A stretch of DNA of 64,000 nt. It comes from Anseongella ginsenosidimutans (GTDB lineage Bacteria; Bacteroidota; Bacteroidia; Sphingobacteriales; Sphingobacteriaceae). Position 1 is the first letter of the stretch. Each line of letters starts with the position of its first letter. Below the pieces are notes generated by a model that saw nothing but the letters and a program-made list of their open reading frames with translations, did not search any database and was not told the DNA's origin. Below, in pieces: positions 45,438 to 54,514 of this stretch. The stretch lies in the NCBI RefSeq assembly GCF_008033235.1, contig NZ_CP042432.1, forward strand, positions 2,418,001-2,482,000. The letters run 5' to 3'. The position numbers and the translations under genes were made by a program.

Positions 45438-47435
45438 CTAACGGACGATGGTAACGGAGCCGGAAACAGGTTCCAGGAAAATGCCGGGTATGATCAGGTA
45501 ATAATAAGTTCCGTCCGGCAGGAGGGCGCCCCGGGCTGCGCCGTCCCAGGGAATATGGTAACCTTTTGACCGGAACACGGTGGTTCCCCAGCGGTTAAAG
45601 ACCTTTACGGATGCCTCCGGGTAGCCGCTGATACCGTGAATGTCCCAGGTATCGTTCACGCCATCCTGGTTAGGTGTAAATGCCGAAGGGATGAGGAGCT
45701 TTTCCAGAACCTCTACCCGTACAGTATCGGTAGCCGTACAGCCGCCGGCTGTTGTTACAGTTAAGGTATAGGTGGTAGTTTCCGGCGGGCTGGCCCGCGG
45801 GCTGGCTTGCTGCGGATCATCCAGCCCTGCCGCAGGGCTCCAGGAGAAAGAAACGCCGTTGCCGGCTCCGTTCAGGGTGGTAAAGGTACCTTCCAGCATT
45901 TTCCTGTCTGCGCCCGCCTCTGCTACCGCCGGTGGATGCACGGTGATCATATCATTTGCCACATACTGGCAGCCGCTGGTATTGCTAAGGGTATAGGTTA
46001 TTTCATAGGTTCCCGGCCCGCCTGCCGCCTGCGGGTCGAAGTAACCGTTTATGACGCCCTTGCCGCTGTATATGCCGGTTTGGTCATTCTGCTGCCGTAA
46101 AGGCTGCCCCCCTGTTAATAGCAGCGGTTCCTGGCCTGCACATATCGTTTCTACCGGCAGGTCCAGCGTCACAACGGGAGGAAGTATGCTCAGCTTCGCT
46201 GCCCTGGAGGCAAGTGGCTGGCAGCCTTGTGCGGCTGTAGAAACGATGCAGCGGTAATAATAGTCGCCCGGTGCTGTTATAGGAGGGTAATACCGGTTAG
46301 GAGGTGTGCTTTCCGGGGCTGCTTCCGCCGGCGCCCAGGGGCCGTTCGGGCTTGAACTGCTTTCCCAGCGGTATTCCGGTTCCGGGTATCCGCCGCTGGC
46401 GGCTATCTCAAAAAAAGGCTGTTCATTAAGGCAGGCGGAAAGATCGGCCGGCTCCTGCTCAATAGTAAGAGGAGGTACCACTGTGATCTTTACCGGATTG
46501 GATACTACCCGGCAAAAGGGACTGAGCAAATTGGCGGCATTTGCCGCCGCTACCACCCGGAACGAACGCGTATCGCCGGCGATAATACCATTGAGTTCGT
46601 TCGTGTCCTCTCCCGGCAGGTCCAGCCAGGTTAGCCCGTCATCATCGCTTGCCTGCCATTGGTACAGGGGATCCGGAAACTCACTTCCGACAACGCTTTC
46701 CAGGTCAATACGGGCTCCGGGGCAAACATAGGGCATTTCTGCACTGCTATACCCTTCGGCATTCACGAGCAGGGAAGGCCCGCAGGCCCGGAACGTGATA
46801 TCGTCAATGGCCAGGTCGTTTCCGCATCCGCCCCCGTTATTATTTACCATTACCAGGTAGAATTCCGTCTTATTATCAGTCGTGAAGGTGAAACCGTAGT
46901 TTTCCCAGCGGGGAACTGCGGAAGTATCGATGTCGCCTGTCGTGGTCCGGGCCAGTATGGTTCCGTCCATATCTTCAATCCGGAACTCTATATTCGGGCG
47001 TATGCTATGGTAAGCACAGGTGGGAGGGGTGTTGGCATTGGTGATCCAGGCGCTGAACTCAAAGGTCGTGTTTTCGCAAAGCCCGCTGACCAGGCCCCGG
47101 TAAAATTCTCCTTTAGCCAGGTCGGCATTGACAACCAGCATGTACCCGTTAATGTCTCCGGGAGTATGATCTTCCAGGAAGTGCCAGTCTGATTTTGCAT
47201 AATTTACATTGCTTGCCAGCGTATATTGCCCGTCATCATTAACAGGTCCAGGAACGTATTGATAAGTGGTTACTCCGGCATCGAGGGCAGGCCCGAAGCC
47301 CGGCCCGCTGCCAAAGGTCATATTTATAATGGGTTCGCCCAGGCTGCCGCTGCAGAGCTGGGTTTGGCCTGAAAGCTCCTGCCACCAGCAGAGTATTGCC
47401 GGCAGGACAAGGATAAGTTTCAGCCCCCGGCGCAT
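45438..47435 (-). CDS. T9SS type B sorting-domain secreted protein
   Basis: A 665-residue secreted protein. After the signal peptide the region to about residue 220 looks like a jelly-roll or CBM-like module (GDINGYMLVVNADLAKGEFYR, CENTTFEFSAWITNA, WENYGFTFTTDNKTEFYLVMVNNNGGGCGNDLAIDDI). Ig/PKD-like segments follow. The type B C-terminus is SAFTPNQDGVNDTWDIHGISGYPEASVKVFNRWG ... DGTYYYLIIP, ending VSGSVTIVR. The ATG at 47435 overlaps the TAA of the PorP/SprF gene (TAATG), showing translational coupling and fixing the start. It is probably exported by T9SS with the help of the adjacent PorP/SprF protein. Confidence 0.9.
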   Translation of the reverse strand: MRRGLKLILVLPAILCWWQELSGQTQLCSGSLGEPIINMTFGSGPGFGPALDAGVTTYQYVPGPVNDDGQYTLASNVNYAKSDWHFLEDHTPGDINGYMLVVNADLAKGEFYRGLVSGLCENTTFEFSAWITNANTPPTCAYHSIRPNIEFRIEDMDGTILARTTTGDIDTSAVPRWENYGFTFTTDNKTEFYLVMVNNNGGGCGNDLAIDDITFRACGPSLLVNAEGYSSAEMPYVCPGARIDLESVVGSEFPDPLYQWQASDDDGLTWLDLPGEDTNELNGIIAGDTRSFRVVAAANAANLLSPFCRVVSNPVKITVVPPLTIEQEPADLSACLNEQPFFEIAASGGYPEPEYRWESSSSPNGPWAPAEAAPESTPPNRYYPPITAPGDYYYRCIVSTAAQGCQPLASRAAKLSILPPVVTLDLPVETICAGQEPLLLTGGQPLRQQNDQTGIYSGKGVINGYFDPQAAGGPGTYEITYTLSNTSGCQYVANDMITVHPPAVAEAGADRKMLEGTFTTLNGAGNGVSFSWSPAAGLDDPQQASPRASPPETTTYTLTVTTAGGCTATDTVRVEVLEKLLIPSAFTPNQDGVNDTWDIHGISGYPEASVKVFNRWGTTVFRSKGYHIPWDGAARGALLPDGTYYYLIIPGIFLEPVSGSVTIVR

Positions 47436-48367
47436 TACCAGACATTGGTGGGGCAAAGCGCGCCTTCTTCATTATTCAGCAGGATACCCAGGATGATCTC
47501 ATGGCTGCCGCTGGTATAATCCTGGAGGTCCGAGGTGACATAATCATAGGCGTAGCTGACATTGATAAGCGGACTGATATTGATCCCGGCCATGGCGGCA
47601 AAGCCATCCCTTTTCCGGTAAGACAAACCGGCCCAGAAACGGTCGCGATACATCATTTTAAAATTGATATCGAAGGAAACCGGCACCGGCTGTACTATTT
47701 TCAGCATCAGGGAAGGGGTAGCTGTAAGTGTCTCGCTTACGGCGAAACGATACCCTCCGGTAAGGAAGTAATGGCGGTACAGGCGGCTTTCTTCAGAAGC
47801 GGTGTAGCTGTTAAAAGTGAGCTTGCTTTCGATCAGGTTCTGCGCGGCGGCGCCGATGAAAAAATCCGGCGAATAGAGCCAGATACCTGCGTTGACGCTC
47901 GGGAGCATTTGGGAGTAATTACCTTTGGTAAGGATCACATCGTTGGGATTGCCTAATTCCAGCGCGTCCGTGTTGAGCGAATATTCCATGATCCCGGCGC
48001 TTACTCCGAAAGCGGTTGTCAGATTCTTGCTCACCGGCAAATGGAACCCATAAGCAACCGTGCCAGAAAAACGCTGGGTGGGCCCTGTTTTATCAAGCAC
48101 GATAGCGCCGCCAAGCCCGTGCCGCCGGCCTTCCAGGTCAGCAGCGATCAGCCCGTGTATGGTGGCATAAGCCGTTACAGGCGCATCTTCTATGCCTACC
48201 CATTGCGCCCGGTAACTTAATTTTACATCGGTGTAATTTTCGATTCCCGCAACCGCGGGGTTAAGCACGAAATTATTCGCCATGTACATGGTATATTGCG
48301 GCTGCTGCTGGGCTTTAAGCCCTGCGGTAATGAATAGCAGTACGTATGCAAGCAGGAATCTTTTCAT
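47435..48367 (-). CDS. PorP/SprF family T9SS outer-membrane protein
   Basis: A 310-residue predicted outer-membrane beta-barrel. After a signal peptide (MKRFLLAYVLLFITAGLKAQ) it has the family opening QQPQYTMYMANNFVLNPAVAGIENYTDVKLSYRAQWVGI. Later strands include GLGGAIVLDKTGPTQRF and FDINFKMMYRDRFWAGLSYRKRDGFAAMAGI. Members such as SprF are needed for secretion or anchoring of a particular T9SS type B cargo. I use ATG 48367; a GTG 18 nt upstream is less likely. It is first in a four-gene operon whose other three products all carry type B sorting modules, so they are its probable clients. Confidence 0.93.
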   Translation of the reverse strand: MKRFLLAYVLLFITAGLKAQQQPQYTMYMANNFVLNPAVAGIENYTDVKLSYRAQWVGIEDAPVTAYATIHGLIAADLEGRRHGLGGAIVLDKTGPTQRFSGTVAYGFHLPVSKNLTTAFGVSAGIMEYSLNTDALELGNPNDVILTKGNYSQMLPSVNAGIWLYSPDFFIGAAAQNLIESKLTFNSYTASEESRLYRHYFLTGGYRFAVSETLTATPSLMLKIVQPVPVSFDINFKMMYRDRFWAGLSYRKRDGFAAMAGINISPLINVSYAYDYVTSDLQDYTSGSHEIILGILLNNEEGALCPTNVW

Positions 48368-48488
48368 GCTGATCTGATTTCTCACAAAGCCTTAAACGAG
48401 CGCCGCGGAACCTGTTTGCCGCCGCGCCAATAAAGAGATTGCAGTAAATTTACTGAAAATCAGCGAACAATTTCCATGCCCGGCGGCG

Positions 48489-49790
48489 CTACACCGGTTG
48501 TTCCGGTTTGGCCGGAAGCGAGAGCGAACGAAGGTCATCCGAGGCCGGCAGCTCAAAGATCTCAAGTTTAAAATACTTGATAGCCGACAACAGGTGATCA
48601 AAAATATCAGACATAATTCCCTCGTAAGGCACCCAGCGAATATCGGAAGTAAACATATACAGCTCCAGGGGAAGTCCGTTGTCGCCCGGGCTCAGCTGCC
48701 GTACGATAAACGTAAGGTTCTTATTGATGCCGGGATGGCTATGGGTGTATAATTCGATGTATTTCCTGAACAAACCTGCATTGGTCATATTTCGCCCGTT
48801 GACCGGCATGCTGCGATCAGCCCCTTTTTCTTCGTTATAACGGTCAATTTCAAGCTGCCGTTCTTCAATAAAGGGCTTGAGCAGCTGAATTTTTTTCAGC
48901 TCTTCTATTTCGTCTTTTTCGAGATAACGAATGCTGGATATTTTTAAATGGAGCGGGCGCTTGATCCTTCTTCCGCCTGATTCCTGCATGCCGCGCCAGT
49001 TCTTAAAGGAATCTGTGATCAGGTAATAAGTGGGAATGGTGGTGATGGTTTTATCCCAGTTCTGCACTTTTACCGTATTCAGATTGATTTCCAGTACATC
49101 CCCGTCGGCCCCGTACTTGGGCATTTCAATCCAGTCGCCGATACGGACCATGTCATTGGTGGAAACCTGGATGCTGGCCACGAATCCCAGGATGGTATCC
49201 TTGAACACCAGCATGAGAATGGCCGTGGCGGCTCCCATGGCGGTAACAAAATACCAGACATCTTTTCCCGATACCATGGAGAAAATAAGCAGCCCGGCAA
49301 AAATGAATACGATAATACTGATCACCTGCAGGTAACTGTCAAGCGGTTTGTCTTTGAACGACTCCCTGGTTCGCAGGTAATCCCTTAGCGAGCGCAGGAC
49401 CGCCCGGATGATCCATACCCACAACAGGATCAGGTAAATGTCCGCAAGTATCCTTACCGGCCGGATCAGCTGAGGAATATCTGCCAGCACCACAGGGATC
49501 GCCTGCACCACGATGATCAGCGGAATTAGCCGGGCCACATAGGCCATTGTCCGGTTGCGCATCAGAAAATCATCAAAATGGCTATTGGTTTTGGCCGTCA
49601 CTTTGGCAAGGGCTTCTAACAGTATCTTACGGGTAAGGTAAGTTGTGATGATCACGATCAGGGAAAGCGCTGTCAAAAGCGCCAGGAGGTTCAGGTAAAT
49701 GGCTACATTTTCAGGAACGCCCCATTCCACAAGTTTCGTAAAGAGCCAATTGCTTATAATTCGTTCTGTCGTAGAAGTAATTTGATTCAT
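48489..49790 (-). CDS. MscS family mechanosensitive channel (YbdG-like)
   Basis: A 433-residue inner-membrane channel that opens under osmotic downshock. About five transmembrane helices lie in residues 20-200. The pore-lining helix and beta-domain signature are YFVTAMGAATAILMLVFKDTILGFVASIQVSTNDMVRIGDWIEMP, followed by ADGDVLEINLNTVKVQNWDKTITTIPTYYLITDSFKNW. The charged insert after residue 290 and the short C-terminus match the YbdG/YnaI-like subgroup. It is separated by 121 nt from the PorP/SprF gene and is not obviously part of that operon. Confidence 0.93.
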   Translation of the reverse strand: MNQITSTTERIISNWLFTKLVEWGVPENVAIYLNLLALLTALSLIVIITTYLTRKILLEALAKVTAKTNSHFDDFLMRNRTMAYVARLIPLIIVVQAIPVVLADIPQLIRPVRILADIYLILLWVWIIRAVLRSLRDYLRTRESFKDKPLDSYLQVISIIVFIFAGLLIFSMVSGKDVWYFVTAMGAATAILMLVFKDTILGFVASIQVSTNDMVRIGDWIEMPKYGADGDVLEINLNTVKVQNWDKTITTIPTYYLITDSFKNWRGMQESGGRRIKRPLHLKISSIRYLEKDEIEELKKIQLLKPFIEERQLEIDRYNEEKGADRSMPVNGRNMTNAGLFRKYIELYTHSHPGINKNLTFIVRQLSPGDNGLPLELYMFTSDIRWVPYEGIMSDIFDHLLSAIKYFKLEIFELPASDDLRSLSLPAKPEQPV

Positions 49791-49864
49791 AAATTTCCTG
49801 ATTTGCAGGCCGTTCCCGGCGGTGAAGCAGACAAATTTAAGAATTTAAGCCGGAATCCGGGAAC

Positions 49865-52687
49865 TTAGATGCATTCGTCCAGCAGGTAAACCAGGGACTG
49901 GTAATTTTTTTTCACCGCTTCGGACATGGCCATTTCGCAGGTTTTGGCGGAAGAATAGTACCCTTCGTATTCCTGCTGCTTTACTTCGGCGGCTTCGGGC
50001 GCCGTGGCTGAGTCCGTCAGTTCGGGGAATAAGAAACCCCGATCACCGGCCATGCCGCAGCAGCCCGCTTTCAGGGGGACAGTGACATCTTCTGCCAGTT
50101 GGGCCGCTATTGCCTGGAATTTATTTTCCAGACCCATGTGCTGAAGAGAGCAGACCGGATGGAGTACTATTTTTGCTTTTTTTCGCCGGACCAGCGCCTT
50201 GGGTAACAGGTAATCGGCGATGAAATCAATGCTGTCGATGATCCTGAGCGAATCAAAACGCTGCTGGTTTTCCGCGGTCAGCAGGGGGCGGCAACCCTGG
50301 AGAGTATGGGTACAGGAAGTAATGTCCAGCACCACCGGCAGCCGGCCCTGTCCGGTCCAGTTCCAGAGCTTTTCAACGGTCCGGTTGGCCGTATGGGCGA
50401 AAGCGCCGGTAAAGCCCTTCGATGAAAAAGGCTGGCCGCAGCAGGTTCCGCCGATCTCTTCATGGATCATAACCGGGACGCCGGCCTTAGAGGAGACGCG
50501 CATAAATGTTTCCGCAATACTCTTATCATTTCCCGGCGTGACGCCCATGACCCTGGAAATACAGGTGGGAAAATAAACGGCGGCCGCCTCAGAAGATTCT
50601 ACTTTCCTGGCAAGCAGGCGGGATACCGGCGGGGCCGGACGAAGCTGGTTAGACCACAAGGGAAGCGCGGGAATTATTTTTTTCAGGGAGCCTGTCAGCC
50701 TGCGCATCGTATTTTTTCCGAACAAGCCATTGAATGCGTTTCCTACTTGGAGGCCGCCTTTTATGGCGATTTCCAGGGCGTTGAAATGTTTTGCAGCCCT
50801 CAGCGCAAGCTTATTGGCTGTTTTACTATGATTCTCTTTCCGCAGCCGTTTTACAAGGGCGCCGGTGTTGATATCCACGGGGCAGGCCGTGGCGCAGAGG
50901 CCATCCACGGCGCAGGTATCCAGGCCGTCGTACTGATATTGTTCCAGCAGCAGCCGGTGATTTTCTCCATCCCCGGTTTTTTCCATTTTCGCCAGTTCCC
51001 GCCGTACCACAATGCGTTGCCTGGGAGTAAGCGTGAGGTTGCGGCTGGGGCATTTATATTCGCAGAAGCCGCATTCCATGCATTTGTCTACTTCTGATTC
51101 CACCTGCGGCATTTCTTTCAGATCACGAATATGGGCCTGCGGGTCTTCATTGATGATCACGCCGGGGTTCAGGAGGTTGCCGGGATCGATGCAAGCTTTC
51201 AGGGTTTTCATCACCCGGTAAATTTCCCCGCCCCACTCTGTTTCCACAAAAGGCGCCATATTCCGGCCGGTACCGTGTTCAGCTTTTAAGGCTCCCTGGT
51301 ATTTGTTTACCACCAGGGCCACCACTTCATCCAGGAAGGCCCGGTAACGTTCCACTTTCCCGGGAGTATCAAAAGCCTGGGTAATGACAAAATGGATATT
51401 GCCGTCTTTGGCATGGCCGAAAATAATCGCCTTGTCATAGCCGTGTTTTACGAACAGCCCCTGGAGATCCAGCACGGCTTCGCTTAATTTTTCCACCGGG
51501 AAAGCGATGTCTTCCAGGATTACTGAAGTGCCGCTTTCACGAACCGCCCCGATGGCTGGGAATAATCCTTTCCGGACTTTCCAGAGAAAGGCCTGTTCCA
51601 GCGGGTTTTCTGTGAATTCCGGTGGGTTTAGCAGGGATAGAGCCGGTGTAAGCGCCAGGAACGTATCGATCTTGCCGCGCACTACTTCCGGGGTGTTTCC
51701 CTGGAATTCCACCAGGAGGGCGGCAGCTGCTGCCGGCAGCGTCCTGATTGGTTCCGGAATGCCTTTAATATGAACGACGGAATGGAGGGATGCCCTGTCC
51801 ATTAATTCCACAGCTTCTGCGCCCGCGGCAGTTAAGGGGCCGATCGTTTTGCAGGCTTCAAAAATATCATGGAAATAAAGCAGCGCCGTGGATTTTGCGG
51901 GATAATCAGGAACTGTTTCCAGCACGGCTTCCGAAATGAATCCCAGCGTGCCTTCGGCTCCGATGAGCAAATGAGCTAAAATATCCAGCGGGTGGTCATG
52001 GTCTATAAATGCATTAACGGAATAGCCTACTGTGTTCTTGGTTTTATACTTTTTTCTGATAAGCTCATGAAGGTCAGGCCGGCTGCTGATCTGTTCGCGC
52101 AGCGCAAGCAGGCAATCATAAATTTCCGGGCATTCGTCCCGGAAGCGCATATAGTCTTCTTTGTTCTCCGTGGAATAGCGTTTTCCGTTAGGGAGGATAA
52201 AACGAATATAACGGGTAGTATGATAGGAGTTCCGGCTCACCCCGCAGCACATGCCGCTGGCATTATTCGACAGGATCCCGCCCATCATGGCAGAGTTGAT
52301 GCTTGCCGGATCAGGGCCTATTTTCCTGCGGTATTGCCGCAGCCGCGCATTGGCCATTGCACCGATCACTCCCGGCTGCACCCGGATCCGCGTTCCGCCT
52401 GCTTCCACGTCAAGCCGGTTCCAGTACATGCTGAGGTCAACGAGAATACCGCCGGATATGGCCTGGCCCGATAAGCTGGTGCCGCCCGTGCGAAAGGTAA
52501 GAGGAATATGCTGTTTTTGCGAAAAGTTAAAAAGGGCAATAATTTCTTCCTCGGAAACCGGTTGTACGACGGCTTTGGGCAGCAGGTAATAAAAACCGGC
52601 ATCAGGTGCATAGGCCGCCAGGTCAATCAGGCGGGCCTTGATCCGCTGCCGGGGCAAAATGGCTTCCAGAAGTTGTCCTGTATTCAT
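49865..52687 (-). CDS. FAD-linked oxidase with Fe-S clusters (D-lactate/2-hydroxyacid dehydrogenase-like)
   Basis: A flavin/iron-sulfur fusion of about 940 residues. The N-terminal FAD-binding part (about 20-240) has PLTFRTGGTSLSGQAISGGI, GPDPASINSAMMGGILSNNASGM and GAEGTLGFISEAVLE. The FAD-oxidase C-terminal domain ends in KAEHGTGRNMAPFVE and DPGNLLNPGVI. Two ferredoxin-type sites follow: KCMECGFCEYKCPS and DTCAVDGLCATACPVD. The C-terminal Cys-rich (CCG-type) halves are GGTCCGQPFSSKG and KAGCCGMAGDRG. This matches respiratory D-lactate or other D-2-hydroxyacid dehydrogenases of the YdiJ/Dld-II kind; the exact substrate is not decided by sequence. I start at ATG 52687; another ATG at 52708 is possible. 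It is divergent from the GH32 gene. Confidence 0.9.
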   Translation of the reverse strand: MNTGQLLEAILPRQRIKARLIDLAAYAPDAGFYYLLPKAVVQPVSEEEIIALFNFSQKQHIPLTFRTGGTSLSGQAISGGILVDLSMYWNRLDVEAGGTRIRVQPGVIGAMANARLRQYRRKIGPDPASINSAMMGGILSNNASGMCCGVSRNSYHTTRYIRFILPNGKRYSTENKEDYMRFRDECPEIYDCLLALREQISSRPDLHELIRKKYKTKNTVGYSVNAFIDHDHPLDILAHLLIGAEGTLGFISEAVLETVPDYPAKSTALLYFHDIFEACKTIGPLTAAGAEAVELMDRASLHSVVHIKGIPEPIRTLPAAAAALLVEFQGNTPEVVRGKIDTFLALTPALSLLNPPEFTENPLEQAFLWKVRKGLFPAIGAVRESGTSVILEDIAFPVEKLSEAVLDLQGLFVKHGYDKAIIFGHAKDGNIHFVITQAFDTPGKVERYRAFLDEVVALVVNKYQGALKAEHGTGRNMAPFVETEWGGEIYRVMKTLKACIDPGNLLNPGVIINEDPQAHIRDLKEMPQVESEVDKCMECGFCEYKCPSRNLTLTPRQRIVVRRELAKMEKTGDGENHRLLLEQYQYDGLDTCAVDGLCATACPVDINTGALVKRLRKENHSKTANKLALRAAKHFNALEIAIKGGLQVGNAFNGLFGKNTMRRLTGSLKKIIPALPLWSNQLRPAPPVSRLLARKVESSEAAAVYFPTCISRVMGVTPGNDKSIAETFMRVSSKAGVPVMIHEEIGGTCCGQPFSSKGFTGAFAHTANRTVEKLWNWTGQGRLPVVLDITSCTHTLQGCRPLLTAENQQRFDSLRIIDSIDFIADYLLPKALVRRKKAKIVLHPVCSLQHMGLENKFQAIAAQLAEDVTVPLKAGCCGMAGDRGFLFPELTDSATAPEAAEVKQQEYEGYYSSAKTCEMAMSEAVKKNYQSLVYLLDECI

Positions 52688-52794
52688 GTGGGGGGTAAAT
52701 ATCAGCATTTATTGCATTCTGCGAAAATACAAAGCATAGAAGGAGATAAAGGCCGGGGCCTTGGCTTAATGCGGGGTATTTATAACTTAGTGCA

Positions 52795-54456
52795 ATGAAA
52801 GCATTATTAAGCGTATTTGTCCTTTGCATCCTTTTTACGAGCGCAGCTGCGCAGGAGAACGCAGAAAAACTTCAGCGGTTCAATACCTTTTTTACAGGCG
52901 AAAAGCACTGGCTGGTGCTTCCTGTAAAGAACGGGGCGCCCAAAAGAAATATAGAATTATGGGTAGAAGGGGAGTTGGAACGATGGTTCGATATGGAGCT
53001 TGCCGCGGGAGAACCGGACTGGTATGCTTACCTGGATATCAGCGGCTGGAAAGGTAAGTTCATGGAGCTGAGGGTCGACCAGCTGGACGTGGATTCGAAG
53101 GTGTTTTCTCCCGTTAAGCAGGTGGATGAGGATAAAAACGCTGGTGTGCTTTACCAGGAGAAATTACGCGGGCAGTTTCATTTTTCACCCGCCCGGGGCT
53201 GGAATAATGATCCCAACGGACTGGTCTATTACAAGGGCGAGTATCACCTGTTCTTTCAGCATAATCCTTACGGCCGCGGCTGGGGTAATATGCACTGGGG
53301 CCATGCGGTAAGTAAAGACCTGGTTCACTGGAAAGAGCTGGATATCGCCTTGTATCCTGATAAATTCGGGCCCATGTTCAGCGGCGGGGCGGTAGTGGAT
53401 GAAAACAATACCATGGTATTATTCTTTACCGGCGCCAGGTCCTGGGGGCAGGGCATGGCCTGGAGTACTGACGGAAGGAATTTCAGGAAGCTGGATCATA
53501 CCGTGGTACACCGGATCAGCAGAGATAACCGCGACCCCAAAGTGATATGGCATGAGCCCACCGGGAAATGGACCATGGTCCTTTATGTGGAGCGGGACGG
53601 CGGGCAGCATACCATGCAGTTCCTGACTTCTCCGGATCTTAAGAACTGGACGCAAAGCAGCATGGTCAAAGGGGGCATAGGAGATGACCGCTACCTGTTT
53701 GAATGCCCGGAATTTTTTGAAATACCCATCGAAGGAAGCCCGGATGAAACAAAATGGATATTGACCGGGGCCGACAGCCAATACGCGATCGGAACCTTTG
53801 ATGGAAAAACCTTCAGGCCGGAAACTGAGCGATTGAACGGGCAGCTCGGACGCGGCTTTTACGCGGCGCAGACTTTCAGCAATGAACCGCAGGGCCGCCG
53901 AATTGAAATTGGCTGGTGGCGTACCCATACCGATAAAGAGGGAATGTCCTTTAACCAATCCATGAGCATTCCGATGGAGCTGAAGCTCGAAAAGCGGCCC
54001 GAAGGCTTGCGGCTGACGCGGACGCCGGTAAAGGAACTGGAATCGTTAAGAGGCGCTTCTCATCACCTTGGTAAATTCAGATTAAAGGAAGGGGCTTCTA
54101 ACCCTCTTTCGGCAATCAATACTGAGCTGGCCGAAATAAGAATGGAATTCGAACCAGGCGCCGCCAGCGAGATCATTCTCAACGTACGGGGGCTGCCTGT
54201 CCTTTACAATGTAGAAAAAGAAGAGTTGTCCATAGATGGCGTCAGGGCGCCGGTTCCTTTGCAGAACGGAAAGCTGGACCTGATCGTTTATGCGGACCGC
54301 ACGGGTTTGGAAGTGTTCGCAGCCGGCGGCCTCGTCTTTATGCCGGTAGATTTCAATCTTGATCCGGAGAACAGGTCCTTATCCCTGTTGTCGAAAGGTG
54401 GCGCTGCAAAAGTCAACAGGCTGGACGTGTACGAGCTGAAAAGTATCTGGAAATAG
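52795..54456 (+). CDS. GH32 fructan-degrading enzyme (levanase/inulinase-like)
   Basis: A 553-residue exported glycosidase with signal peptide ending SAAAQ. An N-terminal beta-sandwich-like region (about 30-110, which I associate with DUF4980 in Bacteroidota GH32 enzymes) precedes the five-bladed propeller. Catalytic motifs are GWNNDPNGLVYY (nucleophile Asp139), RDPKV (transition-state stabiliser) and FECPEFFEI (acid/base Glu). A C-terminal beta-sandwich starts near 400. GH32 enzymes hydrolyse beta-fructosidic bonds in levan, inulin or sucrose. The next gene encodes a TonB-dependent receptor, but there is no SusD-like gene, so this is not a classical polysaccharide utilisation locus. Confidence 0.93.
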   Translation: MKALLSVFVLCILFTSAAAQENAEKLQRFNTFFTGEKHWLVLPVKNGAPKRNIELWVEGELERWFDMELAAGEPDWYAYLDISGWKGKFMELRVDQLDVDSKVFSPVKQVDEDKNAGVLYQEKLRGQFHFSPARGWNNDPNGLVYYKGEYHLFFQHNPYGRGWGNMHWGHAVSKDLVHWKELDIALYPDKFGPMFSGGAVVDENNTMVLFFTGARSWGQGMAWSTDGRNFRKLDHTVVHRISRDNRDPKVIWHEPTGKWTMVLYVERDGGQHTMQFLTSPDLKNWTQSSMVKGGIGDDRYLFECPEFFEIPIEGSPDETKWILTGADSQYAIGTFDGKTFRPETERLNGQLGRGFYAAQTFSNEPQGRRIEIGWWRTHTDKEGMSFNQSMSIPMELKLEKRPEGLRLTRTPVKELESLRGASHHLGKFRLKEGASNPLSAINTELAEIRMEFEPGAASEIILNVRGLPVLYNVEKEELSIDGVRAPVPLQNGKLDLIVYADRTGLEVFAAGGLVFMPVDFNLDPENRSLSLLSKGGAAKVNRLDVYELKSIWK

Positions 54457-54514
54457 CGCTCAAACCTTTAAACCCTCCGTGCGTTAGAATAACTTAAACA
54501 ATTTCACCCCTTAT

